Assembly: GCF_036327775.1 (NCBI RefSeq)
Contig: NZ_CP109598.1
Location: 806,001-870,000, forward strand
Length of the DNA stretch: 64,000 bases
From: Streptomyces sp. NBC_01498
Lineage (GTDB): Bacteria > Actinomycetota > Actinomycetes > Streptomycetales > Streptomycetaceae
Reading direction: 5' to 3'
The notes under the pieces are model-generated. The model was not told where the DNA came from. It was given only the letters and a program-made list of their open reading frames with translations, and made no database searches. Within the stretch, counting starts at the first letter, position 1. Every line of letters starts with the position of its first letter. Position numbers and translations under genes: made by a program. Shown one piece after another: positions 33,688 through 41,201 of this stretch.

Positions 33688-34986
33688 TCAGCAGGCCTCC
33701 ACCGGGCGACCGACGGTGAGGTGGTAGGTGGCGCGTTCGTCCAGCAGGAGCGGGATCAGCTTGCGCTGCGACTGGCGCAGCGGGACGAGGGCTCCGTCAC
33801 CGCGCTGGGGCAGGGCCTTGACCCCGTGCAGGGCCAGTTCGTCCTTGAACTCGCCGTACTGGGTGGCGTCGAGCCGGTAGGCGCACGGCGGGTTCTCGAC
33901 GGTGTCCTCGGGGGTGGCGGGTTCGTTGTCGCCGCCGCCGAAGTAGACCGTGCCGCGGTCGAGGAGGCCGGCGGCGCGGGAGAGGGCGGTGGCGGTGGAG
34001 AGCTGGACCCGGCGCTTGTCGGCGTAGCCGAACAGGCCCTTCAGGGAGTCGAGTTGGCTGTCGACCCGGCGCCGGTGGTTGAGGGAGGGGTCGTTCTCCT
34101 CGGCCTCGGAGCGGGGGTCGACCCGGCTCTCGATGAGCAGTCCGACGGAGTGCTTGACACCGGAGGCGTTGCGCAGGATGCGCTCCTGGCCGTCGCCGGC
34201 GGTCTGCCGGATGGGCTCGCCGGTGACCGGGTCGGTCCAGATGCCGTACGTGCCGATGGTGTGGTCGCCCGCGCGGGCGGCCGGGCGGACGTACGCCTCG
34301 GAGAGGGTCTTGGCCTCGTCGTGCACGCGGGAGGAGGTGTTGAGGTTGCGCGGCCAGAGGTCGAAGAGGTCCTCGTCGTAGTACGGCGGGGTGGCCCCGT
34401 ACTCGTGGAGGTCGTAGATGACGTCCGGCCGCCGGTCGCGGGTGAGGGCGGCGAAGGCGCGGGCCTCGGCCGTCTCCAGGGCGATGTGGTCGCGGTTGAT
34501 GTCGACGCCGTCGGAGTTGCCGCGGGTGTCGGCGGCGCGGCCGTCGGGGTTGGCGGTCGGGACGACCAGGACGCTCGTACGGTCCAGGAAGCGCTTGGTG
34601 GCGGGGTCCTCGGGATAGGCGAGGTCGCGGACGGTGGTGAGGCAGGCTTCGCGGCCGGAGGGTTCGTCGCCGTGCTGGCTGCAGATCAGCAGGAGGCTGG
34701 TCACGGCGTGCTTGTTGCCGAGTTCGACGAGGTTGAGCGGACGGCCCTGCTTGGTGGCGCCGATGGTGCCGACCGAGACCCGGTCGCCGCCCCGGTCGAC
34801 GGCGGCGAGGAACCGCTGTTCCTCCGCGAGGGTCGTCCAGTCGGCGCCGTCGCTCTTCTCGAAGGGGGTGCGCGGCGGGGTCTGCTGGGGGGCGGAGGGG
34901 GCCGCCGAGGAGGGGAGAGCGGTGAGGGGGACGACGAGGGCGGCGGTGGCCACCGACAGGACGAGCGTGCGGATCCGTGACGTCAT
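33688..34986 (-). CDS. Secreted M14-family zinc carboxypeptidase
   Basis: 432 aa from ATG 34986 (CGGAG upstream). Signal peptide MTSRIRTLVLSVATAALVVPLTALPSSAAP-type at the N-terminus. Zinc ligands: HGDEPSGREA (HxxE) near residue 102 and the His of DLHEYGATP near 185. The catalytic Glu is probably in LLIESRVDP near 270. It is likely exported and trims C-terminal residues from peptides or cross-bridges. The C-terminal ~120 residues are less conserved. The peptidase is transcribed alone. Confidence 0.88.
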   Translation of the reverse strand: MTSRIRTLVLSVATAALVVPLTALPSSAAPSAPQQTPPRTPFEKSDGADWTTLAEEQRFLAAVDRGGDRVSVGTIGATKQGRPLNLVELGNKHAVTSLLLICSQHGDEPSGREACLTTVRDLAYPEDPATKRFLDRTSVLVVPTANPDGRAADTRGNSDGVDINRDHIALETAEARAFAALTRDRRPDVIYDLHEYGATPPYYDEDLFDLWPRNLNTSSRVHDEAKTLSEAYVRPAARAGDHTIGTYGIWTDPVTGEPIRQTAGDGQERILRNASGVKHSVGLLIESRVDPRSEAEENDPSLNHRRRVDSQLDSLKGLFGYADKRRVQLSTATALSRAAGLLDRGTVYFGGGDNEPATPEDTVENPPCAYRLDATQYGEFKDELALHGVKALPQRGDGALVPLRQSQRKLIPLLLDERATYHLTVGRPVEAC

Positions 34987-35261
34987 CAGTGCGGTCTCCG
35001 GGGGTGGGCGGGACAGTCCGGGGAACACATGCCCCGTGAACTGATTTCCATGGGGCGGAAACGTACTCCGGTGAACAACGGTGCGACAGGGGGCCGTCGG
35101 CGATCGATCGTGGGCCCGGGGATCGCGCGCCGTCCCCGGCGAGTCCGGCGCGGGGAGCGCGCTCCGTCAGCCGTGAGGCAGGGGCGGGGGTCGCACACGG
35201 TCCCCGTCAAGACCGGCGGGGGATCGGGCGGCGTCCCTGATGAGGCCGGTGCGCGGGTGGT

Positions 35262-35275
35262 TGGGAGCGCTCTCT
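35262..35275. promoter_or_regulatory. LacI-type operator upstream of the lacI-family gene
   Basis: TGGGAGCGCTCTCG has the GAGCGCTC core of the LacI-family operators in streptomycete glycan-utilisation genes (CebR consensus TGGGAGCGCTCCCA). The same core occurs at the GH81 promoter, so autoregulation is likely. Confidence 0.6.
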
Positions 35276-35311
35276 CGGTGTCGCGAGCAGCGGATACCCT
35301 GTACCGGTCCG

Positions 35312-35374
35312 GCCGCCCGTACGGTCGTCCGTGCCGCCCGTACGGTCGTCCGCCGCGCCCGTACGGTCCGTGTC
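35312..35374. repeat. Three 21-bp tandem repeats
   Basis: GCCGCCCGTACGGTCGTCCGT at 35312-35332, a near-identical copy at 35333-35353, and a shorter diverged copy after it. Each contains the palindrome CCGTACGG. They lie in the LacI 5' leader or promoter region. Confidence 0.75.
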
Positions 35375-35449
35375 GAACAGGCATCCCGGCCGTGTGGTCC
35401 GCGTCGGCCCGTGCCATCCGTCCCGCACCATGTCAGAGGAGCGCCCGCC

Positions 35450-36493
35450 GTGCCCGAGCAGTCCCCGGGGTCCCGGCCCACGCTGGAAGCCGTCGCGGCA
35501 CGTGCCGGTGTCTCCCGCGCCACCGCGTCCCGGGTGGTCAACGGCGGCGCGGGGGTGCGGCAGCCGCTGGTCGACAAGGTGCTGCGGGCCGTGGAGGACC
35601 TGGGGTACGTGCCCAACCACGCGGCACGCACGCTGGTCACCCGGCGGACCGGCGCGGTCGCCGTGATCATCGCCGAGCCGGAGATCCGGATCTTCTCGGA
35701 CCCGTTCTTCTCGCAGCAGATCCGCGGCATCAGCAAGGAACTCACCGCCCACGACACCCAGTTGGTGCTGCTCCTGCTCGAAGGTCCCGGTGATTTCGGG
35801 CGGATCGCCCGGTATCTGGCGGGCGGGCACGTCGACGGCGCCCTCGCTTTCTCGCTGCACGTGGACGACCCGTTGCCGGCGATCGTGCGCCGGTCGGGGA
35901 CCCCGACGGTGTACGGCGGCCGGCCGAGCTGGACGTCCGCGCCGGGCGACCAGGGTGTGCCGTACGTGGACGCCGACAACCGGGGCGGGGCGCGCGCCGC
36001 CGTGCAGTATCTGCGCGACCTCGGGCGGGAGCGGATCGCGCACATCGCGGGCCCGCCCGACCAGACCTCCGCCACGGACCGGCTGGACGGCTACCGCGAC
36101 GTGCTGCTCGACGCGGACCCGACGCTGATCACCGAGGGCGGGTTCACGGTGGAGAGCGGCGCGCGGGCGATGCGGGACCTGCTGGACCGGCGCCCGGACC
36201 TGGACGCGGTGTTCGCGGCCAACGACCTGATGGCGTCCGGCGCGCTGCGGGTGCTGCGCGAGCGCGGGATCTCGGTGCCCGGCGAGGTGGCGCTGGTCGG
36301 GTTCGACGACATGGAGTCGGTCGCCGAGTCCACCGATCCCCCGCTGACGACGATCCGTCAGGACGTCGAGGGCCAGGGCCGGTTGATGGCACGGCTGCTG
36401 CTGCGCGGTCTGGACGACAAGGACGGCGGGGAGACGCGGGCACCGGCGTCCGTGATCACCCCGACCACGCTGGTGCGGCGGGCCTCGGCCTGA
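35450..36493 (+). CDS. LacI-family transcriptional regulator
   Basis: 347 aa from GTG 35450 (GAGGAG upstream). N-terminal HTH: PTLEAVAARAGVSRATASRVVNGGAGV, then the hinge helix region NHAARTLVTRRTGAVAVII. A periplasmic-binding-like sugar domain follows (DNRGGARAAVQYLRDLGRERIAHIAG; AANDLMASGALRVLRERGISVPGEVALVGFDD). It is convergent with a GH81 glucanase gene. Since a matching palindrome sits just downstream of the glucanase promoter and another before lacI, it probably represses both until a laminari-oligosaccharide is bound. Confidence 0.9.
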   Translation: MPEQSPGSRPTLEAVAARAGVSRATASRVVNGGAGVRQPLVDKVLRAVEDLGYVPNHAARTLVTRRTGAVAVIIAEPEIRIFSDPFFSQQIRGISKELTAHDTQLVLLLLEGPGDFGRIARYLAGGHVDGALAFSLHVDDPLPAIVRRSGTPTVYGGRPSWTSAPGDQGVPYVDADNRGGARAAVQYLRDLGRERIAHIAGPPDQTSATDRLDGYRDVLLDADPTLITEGGFTVESGARAMRDLLDRRPDLDAVFAANDLMASGALRVLRERGISVPGEVALVGFDDMESVAESTDPPLTTIRQDVEGQGRLMARLLLRGLDDKDGGETRAPASVITPTTLVRRASA

Positions 36494-36539
36494 GGCCGGA
36501 GACCCGCCGCGTGTGGGGGGTGACGGTGGTTCTTCGAGG

Positions 36540-36569
36540 GGCCGCCGGGCCGGAGTTCCCCCGGCGGCC
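36540..36569. terminator. Terminator between lacI-family and GH81 genes
   Basis: GGCCGCCGGG and its perfect complement flank a 10-nt loop, between two converging genes. Confidence 0.7.
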
Positions 36570-36575
36570 GGTCCG

Positions 36576-38837
36576 TCAGCCGGTGGTGCTCGCCGTCGAG
36601 CGGGCGGGCACGGTGAGCGTCGTACCGTCCGAGAAGGTGACGGTGGTCTGTGTCGACGCGTAGTTGTGCGCCGCGTAGGTCCGGGTGCCGCCCTTCGTGA
36701 AGACGGCCGAGGTCGGGACCGATCCGGTGATCGACGCGTCGGGGGCGCCGACCGCGTCGAGCGTGCCGATCCAGTGGTGGACGTGGGCCTTGGACTCGCC
36801 CGCCTCCGGGGCGAGCGCCGCCTGGCCCGCGTCCCACTTGGCCTTGGCCGCCGCCGGGTCGGAGAGCGCCTCGAACTCCCAGAGGATGTCGCGCCATTCG
36901 ACGGCCGGGCCGCCGTTCTGCTGCTCCATCTCGTCGATGTTGCGGCCGATGGCCTCCTTCTCACGGGCCAGGTGGAGTGAACCACCCGTCACCGGGAGGA
37001 CGTTGATGCCGTGGATCTCCTCGGGGTTCGCGGTCCACCAGGTGGAGTACGCGCCGCCGCTGCCCCAGACCATGCCGACGGTGCCGCGCTGGAACGACGC
37101 CGGGAAGACCTCCTGGTCGGCGTCGAACCAGTACTGGGCGATCGCCTCGGACTCGGTGGCCAGCAAGTACGAGCCCAGGTCGCGCAGTTCGTCGTCGCCG
37201 GTCGCCGAGCCCCACAGGATGAGTCCGGCGCTCAGGTTGACGGACTCCGAGGACGACTCCTGGTTGTTGCCCGCGGCGAAGCCCTGGTGTCCGGAGGCCC
37301 AGCTGTGGCCCGCGTACACGTCGAAGCCGCGCAGGAACGGGAAGTCGCTGTCCGTACGGCTCGGGTTGGCCGCGTCGCGCACCAGCGTCTCGACCATGCC
37401 GCCCCAGGCGGACTCGGCGGCCCACGCCTGGTCGTACTGGGCGACGATCGCCGCCGCGTAGACGTAGTAGCTGTAGTGGAAGTGGTGGTCGTTGAGTTCG
37501 GTGTCGCTGCCGTACGACGCCGGGTAGCCGGTCAGCGTCTTCCAGTCGCTGTCGTAGCTGAACTGGCCCGCGCCGCCCGCCGTGAACCACTCCTCAAGTC
37601 GGCCCTTGAGCAGGTCCACGATCTTCTCGCGGGTCGCGGTCTCGCCGATCTGGTCGGCGATCGGGGCCAGTTGGGCGAGCCGGCCGAGGGCCTTGCCGGT
37701 CCAGTAGGTGTCGGTCGCGCCCGAGAACGGGTCGGCGGCGTTCACCACTTCGTCCAGCTGCGCCTTGAGCGCGGCCGTGTCGACGCCGCCGGACTCGGGC
37801 AGCGCGGGCAGCACACCGGACGCCTTCTGGCGGGTGGTGAAGGTGGTGGACTCGCGCACCTTCATCGTGCCGCGCGGCGACACGTAGGTGTACGGGGTGA
37901 GCGGGTCGCTGGTGTGCAGCCACTGGTGCCGGTAGAGGGCCTGGAGGGTGCCCGTCTCGGTGCCCTCCTGCGGCTCGGTGGTCAGGGTGTACGTCGCCTC
38001 GACCTCGCCGCCCCCGGCGTTCCAGTCCGTCGTGGAGCCGGTGACGAAGCTGAACGCGTACTTGCGGTAGGTGGCGAGCGCGTCCTCGGACGGCAGCAGG
38101 GCGAGCGAGAAGTAGTCCTTGGAACCGAGTCCGGCGGTCACGGTGGAGCCGGAGACGGACCAGTCGCTGCCGGTCGGCGCGAAGAGGGCGTAGTGGTGTC
38201 CGGCGACGGTGATGCCGAGGACGTTGCCGTCGTCGGCGAAGACGGCCGGCGCGGAGGCGGTGGTGATGCGGGCGTCGCCGCCGGAGCCCTTCGCGTACAC
38301 GTAGGGCATGCCGTGGCCGATGGTGGCGCGCAGCGTGCGGGCGCCGTCGGACCAGTAGGGCGTGACCGTCCAGTCGGACCAGTCGTCGGCCTTGGTGTCC
38401 GGGGAGTTGAGGCCGGTCAGGCCCAGGGTGAGGTCGGCCTTGTGGGCGTACTCGTACTGCCGTCCGTCACCGACGATCGCGGGCGTGGTGGGGTGGCCGA
38501 CCTCCAGTCCGCCGGAGGTGGCCTGGTAGGTGAGGGGGTGGCCGTACATCGGTGTGGAGTACGGGTTGTCGCCGTAGCGCTGGTAGGCCAGCGAGGTCCA
38601 CCAGTCGTTGGTGGGGACCGGCCGGTCCTTGGCGGACTCGGTGAGCTTGGGCGTGACCGGGGCGCCGACGTTGTTGGTCGGTCCGGACGCGCCGGCGGGG
38701 CGGGTGTCGGAGTAACTGCCGGATCCGACGGGGATGTTCGCCGCGGCGGCGGGACCGGCTGCGGGTCCCAGTCCGACGGCGGCCATGGCGGTGACCAGGA
38801 CCAGCACCGAGGCGGGTCTGGAGCGGGAGGTGGGCAT
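36576..38837 (-). CDS. Secreted GH81 endo-beta-1,3-glucanase
   Basis: 753 aa from ATG 38837 (GAGGTG upstream). Signal peptide ends near GPAAGPAAAAN. The full GH81 fold follows: PTNDWWTSLAYQRYG near residue 75, LNDHHFHYSYYVYAAA near 450 (Asp of the proposed acid) and GNNQESSSESVNLSAG near 540 (the two catalytic-site Glu). It cleaves laminarin, curdlan or fungal wall beta-1,3-glucan outside the cell. It has no appended carbohydrate-binding module. A strong promoter and a LacI-type palindrome immediately precede it. Confidence 0.92.
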   Translation of the reverse strand: MPTSRSRPASVLVLVTAMAAVGLGPAAGPAAAANIPVGSGSYSDTRPAGASGPTNNVGAPVTPKLTESAKDRPVPTNDWWTSLAYQRYGDNPYSTPMYGHPLTYQATSGGLEVGHPTTPAIVGDGRQYEYAHKADLTLGLTGLNSPDTKADDWSDWTVTPYWSDGARTLRATIGHGMPYVYAKGSGGDARITTASAPAVFADDGNVLGITVAGHHYALFAPTGSDWSVSGSTVTAGLGSKDYFSLALLPSEDALATYRKYAFSFVTGSTTDWNAGGGEVEATYTLTTEPQEGTETGTLQALYRHQWLHTSDPLTPYTYVSPRGTMKVRESTTFTTRQKASGVLPALPESGGVDTAALKAQLDEVVNAADPFSGATDTYWTGKALGRLAQLAPIADQIGETATREKIVDLLKGRLEEWFTAGGAGQFSYDSDWKTLTGYPASYGSDTELNDHHFHYSYYVYAAAIVAQYDQAWAAESAWGGMVETLVRDAANPSRTDSDFPFLRGFDVYAGHSWASGHQGFAAGNNQESSSESVNLSAGLILWGSATGDDELRDLGSYLLATESEAIAQYWFDADQEVFPASFQRGTVGMVWGSGGAYSTWWTANPEEIHGINVLPVTGGSLHLAREKEAIGRNIDEMEQQNGGPAVEWRDILWEFEALSDPAAAKAKWDAGQAALAPEAGESKAHVHHWIGTLDAVGAPDASITGSVPTSAVFTKGGTRTYAAHNYASTQTTVTFSDGTTLTVPARSTASTTG

Positions 38838-38873
38838 GGACGGCACCTCGAAGTCATGGGGGGAAGGAAGTCC

Positions 38874-38926
38874 GAGAGCGCTCTCAGATGTCAAGGAACG
38901 TAAAACTCCTGAAACCTGAGTGTCAA
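38874..38926 (-). promoter_or_regulatory. GH81 promoter with LacI-type operator
   Basis: On the minus strand: -35 TTGACA (38926-38921), an 18-bp spacer, -10 TACGTT (38902-38897), then the perfect 12-bp palindrome GAGAGCGCTCTC (38885-38874), just past the expected transcription start. This position is ideal for repression. It shares its GAGCGCTC core with the site before the lacI-family gene. Confidence 0.8.
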
Positions 38927-39008
38927 TAGAGTTGACACAGAAGCCGGTTGACGACCCATCAGCCCCGTCGTGCGTTCGAGTCTTGACGGAGTGACCGGGA
39001 GGGACCAC

Positions 39009-39051
39009 GGGCCCGTCCGGCGGATCCCCGTGGATCAGCCGGACGGGGCCC
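39009..39051. terminator. Hairpin downstream of the methyltransferase gene
   Basis: GGGCCCGTCCGGC pairs with GCCGGACGGGGCCC (one bulged G) across a 16-nt loop. It lies 156 nt past the methyltransferase stop, between it and the GH81 promoter. The remaining sequence to 39206 has no gene. Confidence 0.5.
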
Positions 39052-39206
39052 GGGTCGTGTCCGGCACGTGACGGCGTCCGCCCGTGGGCGCGGTGTGGCG
39101 GTCGGCGCGTGCGCGCGCCCGGCGGAGGACCGGGCTCCCGCCGGCCGTACGCGGCCCGCCGCCGGCCGCGCCGCGAGGATGCGTGCCGGGCGTCGCCCGC
39201 CGGGCG

Positions 39207-40094
39207 CTACGTGCCGGACCCGGCCCGGCCCCGGAACTGGGCGACGACGACCGTCGCGTCCCACTCCTCGGAGGTGACGACCCGTGGGGCGAGCCCGTCG
39301 GCGCGCACCGTGCCGACGGCGTCCGGCACCTGGCGTTCGCTCGTCTCGAACAGCAGATGGCCGCCGGGCGCCAGCCACCGGGTGGCCTCCGCCGTCACGC
39401 GCCGCAGCACGTCGAGCCCGTCGGCCCCGCCGTCGAGCGCGACCAGCGGCTCGTGGTCGCGCGCCTCGGGCGGCAGCAGCCCGACCTCGTGCGTCGGCAC
39501 GTAGGGCACATTGGCGAGAAGGATGTCGATACGGCTCCGAAGGTCGTCCGGCAGCGGGTCGAAGAGGTCCCCTTCGAGGACCGTGCCGCCACCGGCGAGG
39601 TTGCGCCGGGCGCAGGCGACGGCCGCCGGGTCGATGTCGGAGGCGTACAGCTCGACGGGGGTGCCCGCCGTCGCGAGCAGCGCGGCGCCGAGCGCGCCGG
39701 ACCCGCAGCACAGGTCGACGACCACGGCGGGCCGGCCGGTGGGGAGCTGGTTCAGCAGGGCCGCAGCCCGGCGCACGAGGAATTCGGTGCGGCGCCGGGG
39801 GACGAAGACCCCGGCGCCGACGGCGATCCGCAGACCGTGGAACTCGGCCCAGCCGACGACGTGCTCCAGTGGCAGCCCGGCGACGCGGCGGCCCACCAGG
39901 CGGGCGAGGTCGTCGGGGGTGCGGGCGGCGGAGACCAGGAGCCGTGCCTCGTCCTCGGCGAAGACGCAGCCGGCGGCGCGGAGCCTGCTGACGACGGCGG
40001 GGAGGGAGGGCAGGGCGGAGGGGGAGAACGGGGTGTGTCCGGCGGTGGCGGACGACGGGGAGGGGGAGGACGAGGAGGCGGATGCAGCCGACAT
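39207..40094 (-). CDS. PrmC/HemK-like protein-(glutamine-N5) methyltransferase, unknown target
   Basis: 295 aa. SAM-binding motif I is VVDLCCGSGALGAALL near residue 125, then ASDIDPAAVACARRN. The catalytic motif reads LLANVPYVP, i.e. NVPY in place of the NPPY that holds the substrate glutamine in PrmC. This matches a distinct PrmC-related subfamily in actinobacteria whose target is not established. A low-complexity Ser/Ala/Pro N-terminus of ~25 residues precedes the domain. GAAAGG lies upstream of the ATG. Confidence 0.85.
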   Translation of the reverse strand: MSAASASSSSPSPSSATAGHTPFSPSALPSLPAVVSRLRAAGCVFAEDEARLLVSAARTPDDLARLVGRRVAGLPLEHVVGWAEFHGLRIAVGAGVFVPRRRTEFLVRRAAALLNQLPTGRPAVVVDLCCGSGALGAALLATAGTPVELYASDIDPAAVACARRNLAGGGTVLEGDLFDPLPDDLRSRIDILLANVPYVPTHEVGLLPPEARDHEPLVALDGGADGLDVLRRVTAEATRWLAPGGHLLFETSERQVPDAVGTVRADGLAPRVVTSEEWDATVVVAQFRGRAGSGT

Positions 40095-40414
40095 GGGAAC
40101 CTTTCGGGGCGCTCGCGGGCGCTCCGGCGGTCTCAGTCGGTCGGTCGGACCGCCCGGCCGTGGAGGGGGAGCACCCGGCCTGACACTGCGGTAATGGGGG
40201 CCACCTCCTCGGTCCGTGCTCTCGTTGGTCGGGTCACACTACCCCACGGGTGCGGGGCGGACACCCCGGCTCCCGCCGTGCCCCACCGCCCCGCGCGCCG
40301 CCCCGTGGCCGGGGCGTAGCGGGCGGGCAGGGCAGTGGCCGCGAGGGCCGGGGCGGACGGGGCGCGGTGCTCGCCTCCCTTTCGCAGTAGTGGTGAGACA
40401 GCAATACTGTCGGC
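40095..40414. other. Divergent intergenic region, methyltransferase and MerR genes
   Basis: A minus-strand TAGTGT at 40241-40236 is a possible methyltransferase -10. The MerR promoter and palindrome are at the right end and are listed separately. Otherwise I see only GC-rich sequence. Confidence 0.4.
40397..40411. promoter_or_regulatory. MerR-gene palindrome overlapping its -10
   Basis: GACAG-CAATA-CTGTC, a perfect 5+5 palindrome four bases before the MerR ATG. TACTGT (40405-40410), inside it, fits TANNNT. A 12/17 match to this site occurs at the CaiB-FadA-FadB promoter (45920-45936). Confidence 0.6.
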
Positions 40415-41170
40415 ATGGACACCGAGGCCGGAACGGACGGCGCCGCCGGGGCGCGCCCGGGGCCGACGCTGACCGTGGACGAGCTGGCCGCCCGCGCGGG
40501 TGTCACCGTGCGCACCGTGCGTTTCTACAGCACCCGCGGCCTGCTGCCGCCCCCGGTGATCGGCCCGCGCCGGGTCGGTCTCTACGGGGACGGCCATCTC
40601 TCGCGGCTGGCGCTCATCGAGGAGCTCCAGTGCCAGGGCATGACCCTGGCGGCGATCGAGCGCTACCTGGAGCGGCTGCCGGCGGATCTGAGCGCCCGGG
40701 ATCTGGCGATCCACCGGGCGCTGGTGGCGGCCTGGGCGCCGGACCCGGCGGAGGACGCGACCAGGGCGGAGCTGGAGCGGCGGGCGGGGCGGGCCCTGTC
40801 CGAGGGCGACGTGGACCGGCTGGCGGCGATGGGCGTGCTGGCGCGGGCCGGGTCCCCCGGTCACTACCGGCTGGACCCGGGGCTGCTGCGGCTGGGCGTG
40901 GAGCTGCTGGACGTGCCGATCGCGCAGGAGACGATCCTCGCGGCCCGTACGGTCCTGCTGGAGCACACCCGCTCGGCGGCGCACGCCCTGTCGCGGCTGT
41001 TCCGGGACGAGGTGGGCAATCCGTACGAGGAGGGCGAGCCGGACCCGGAGCGGGTGGCGGCGATGCGGTCGCTCTCGGCGCACATGCGGCCGATGGTCGT
41101 GCAGGCGCTGGTGACGGCGTTCCAGCGCTCGCTGAAGGAGGAGCTGCGGGCCGCGTTCACCGACGGGTGA
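40415..41170 (+). CDS. MerR-family transcriptional regulator
   Basis: 251 aa. The winged helix is near residues 20-90 (LTVDELAARAGVTVRTVRFYSTRGLLPPPVIGPRRVGLYGDGHLSRLALIEELQ). There is no Cys-based metal site. The C-terminal half is a long helical effector region (VPIAQETILAARTVLLEHTRSAAHALSRLF) like those of MerR proteins that control fatty-acid and acyl-CoA genes. It is convergent with the FadB gene, and its promoter palindrome is echoed at the CaiB promoter, so it probably senses an acyl-CoA or fatty acid and controls the operon. Confidence 0.87.
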   Translation: MDTEAGTDGAAGARPGPTLTVDELAARAGVTVRTVRFYSTRGLLPPPVIGPRRVGLYGDGHLSRLALIEELQCQGMTLAAIERYLERLPADLSARDLAIHRALVAAWAPDPAEDATRAELERRAGRALSEGDVDRLAAMGVLARAGSPGHYRLDPGLLRLGVELLDVPIAQETILAARTVLLEHTRSAAHALSRLFRDEVGNPYEEGEPDPERVAAMRSLSAHMRPMVVQALVTAFQRSLKEELRAAFTDG

Positions 41171-41201
41171 ACCCGGCCCGCGTGCCCCGTACGCGCGAGG
41201 A

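Larger units (their letters stand above)
34987..35449. other. Divergent intergenic region upstream of the LacI gene
   Basis: Besides the LacI-type operator and the 21-bp repeats listed separately, TACCCT at 35295-35300 is a possible LacI-gene -10. A CCATGG-centred AT-richer stretch lies near 35045-35055, in the leader or promoter of the peptidase gene. No gene is supported here. Confidence 0.45.

Noticed and set aside
37011..38903. A 630-codon plus-strand frame opposite the GH81 gene
   Set aside because: The GH81 catalytic motifs, signal peptide and promoter are on the minus strand. The plus frame is a low-complexity shadow.
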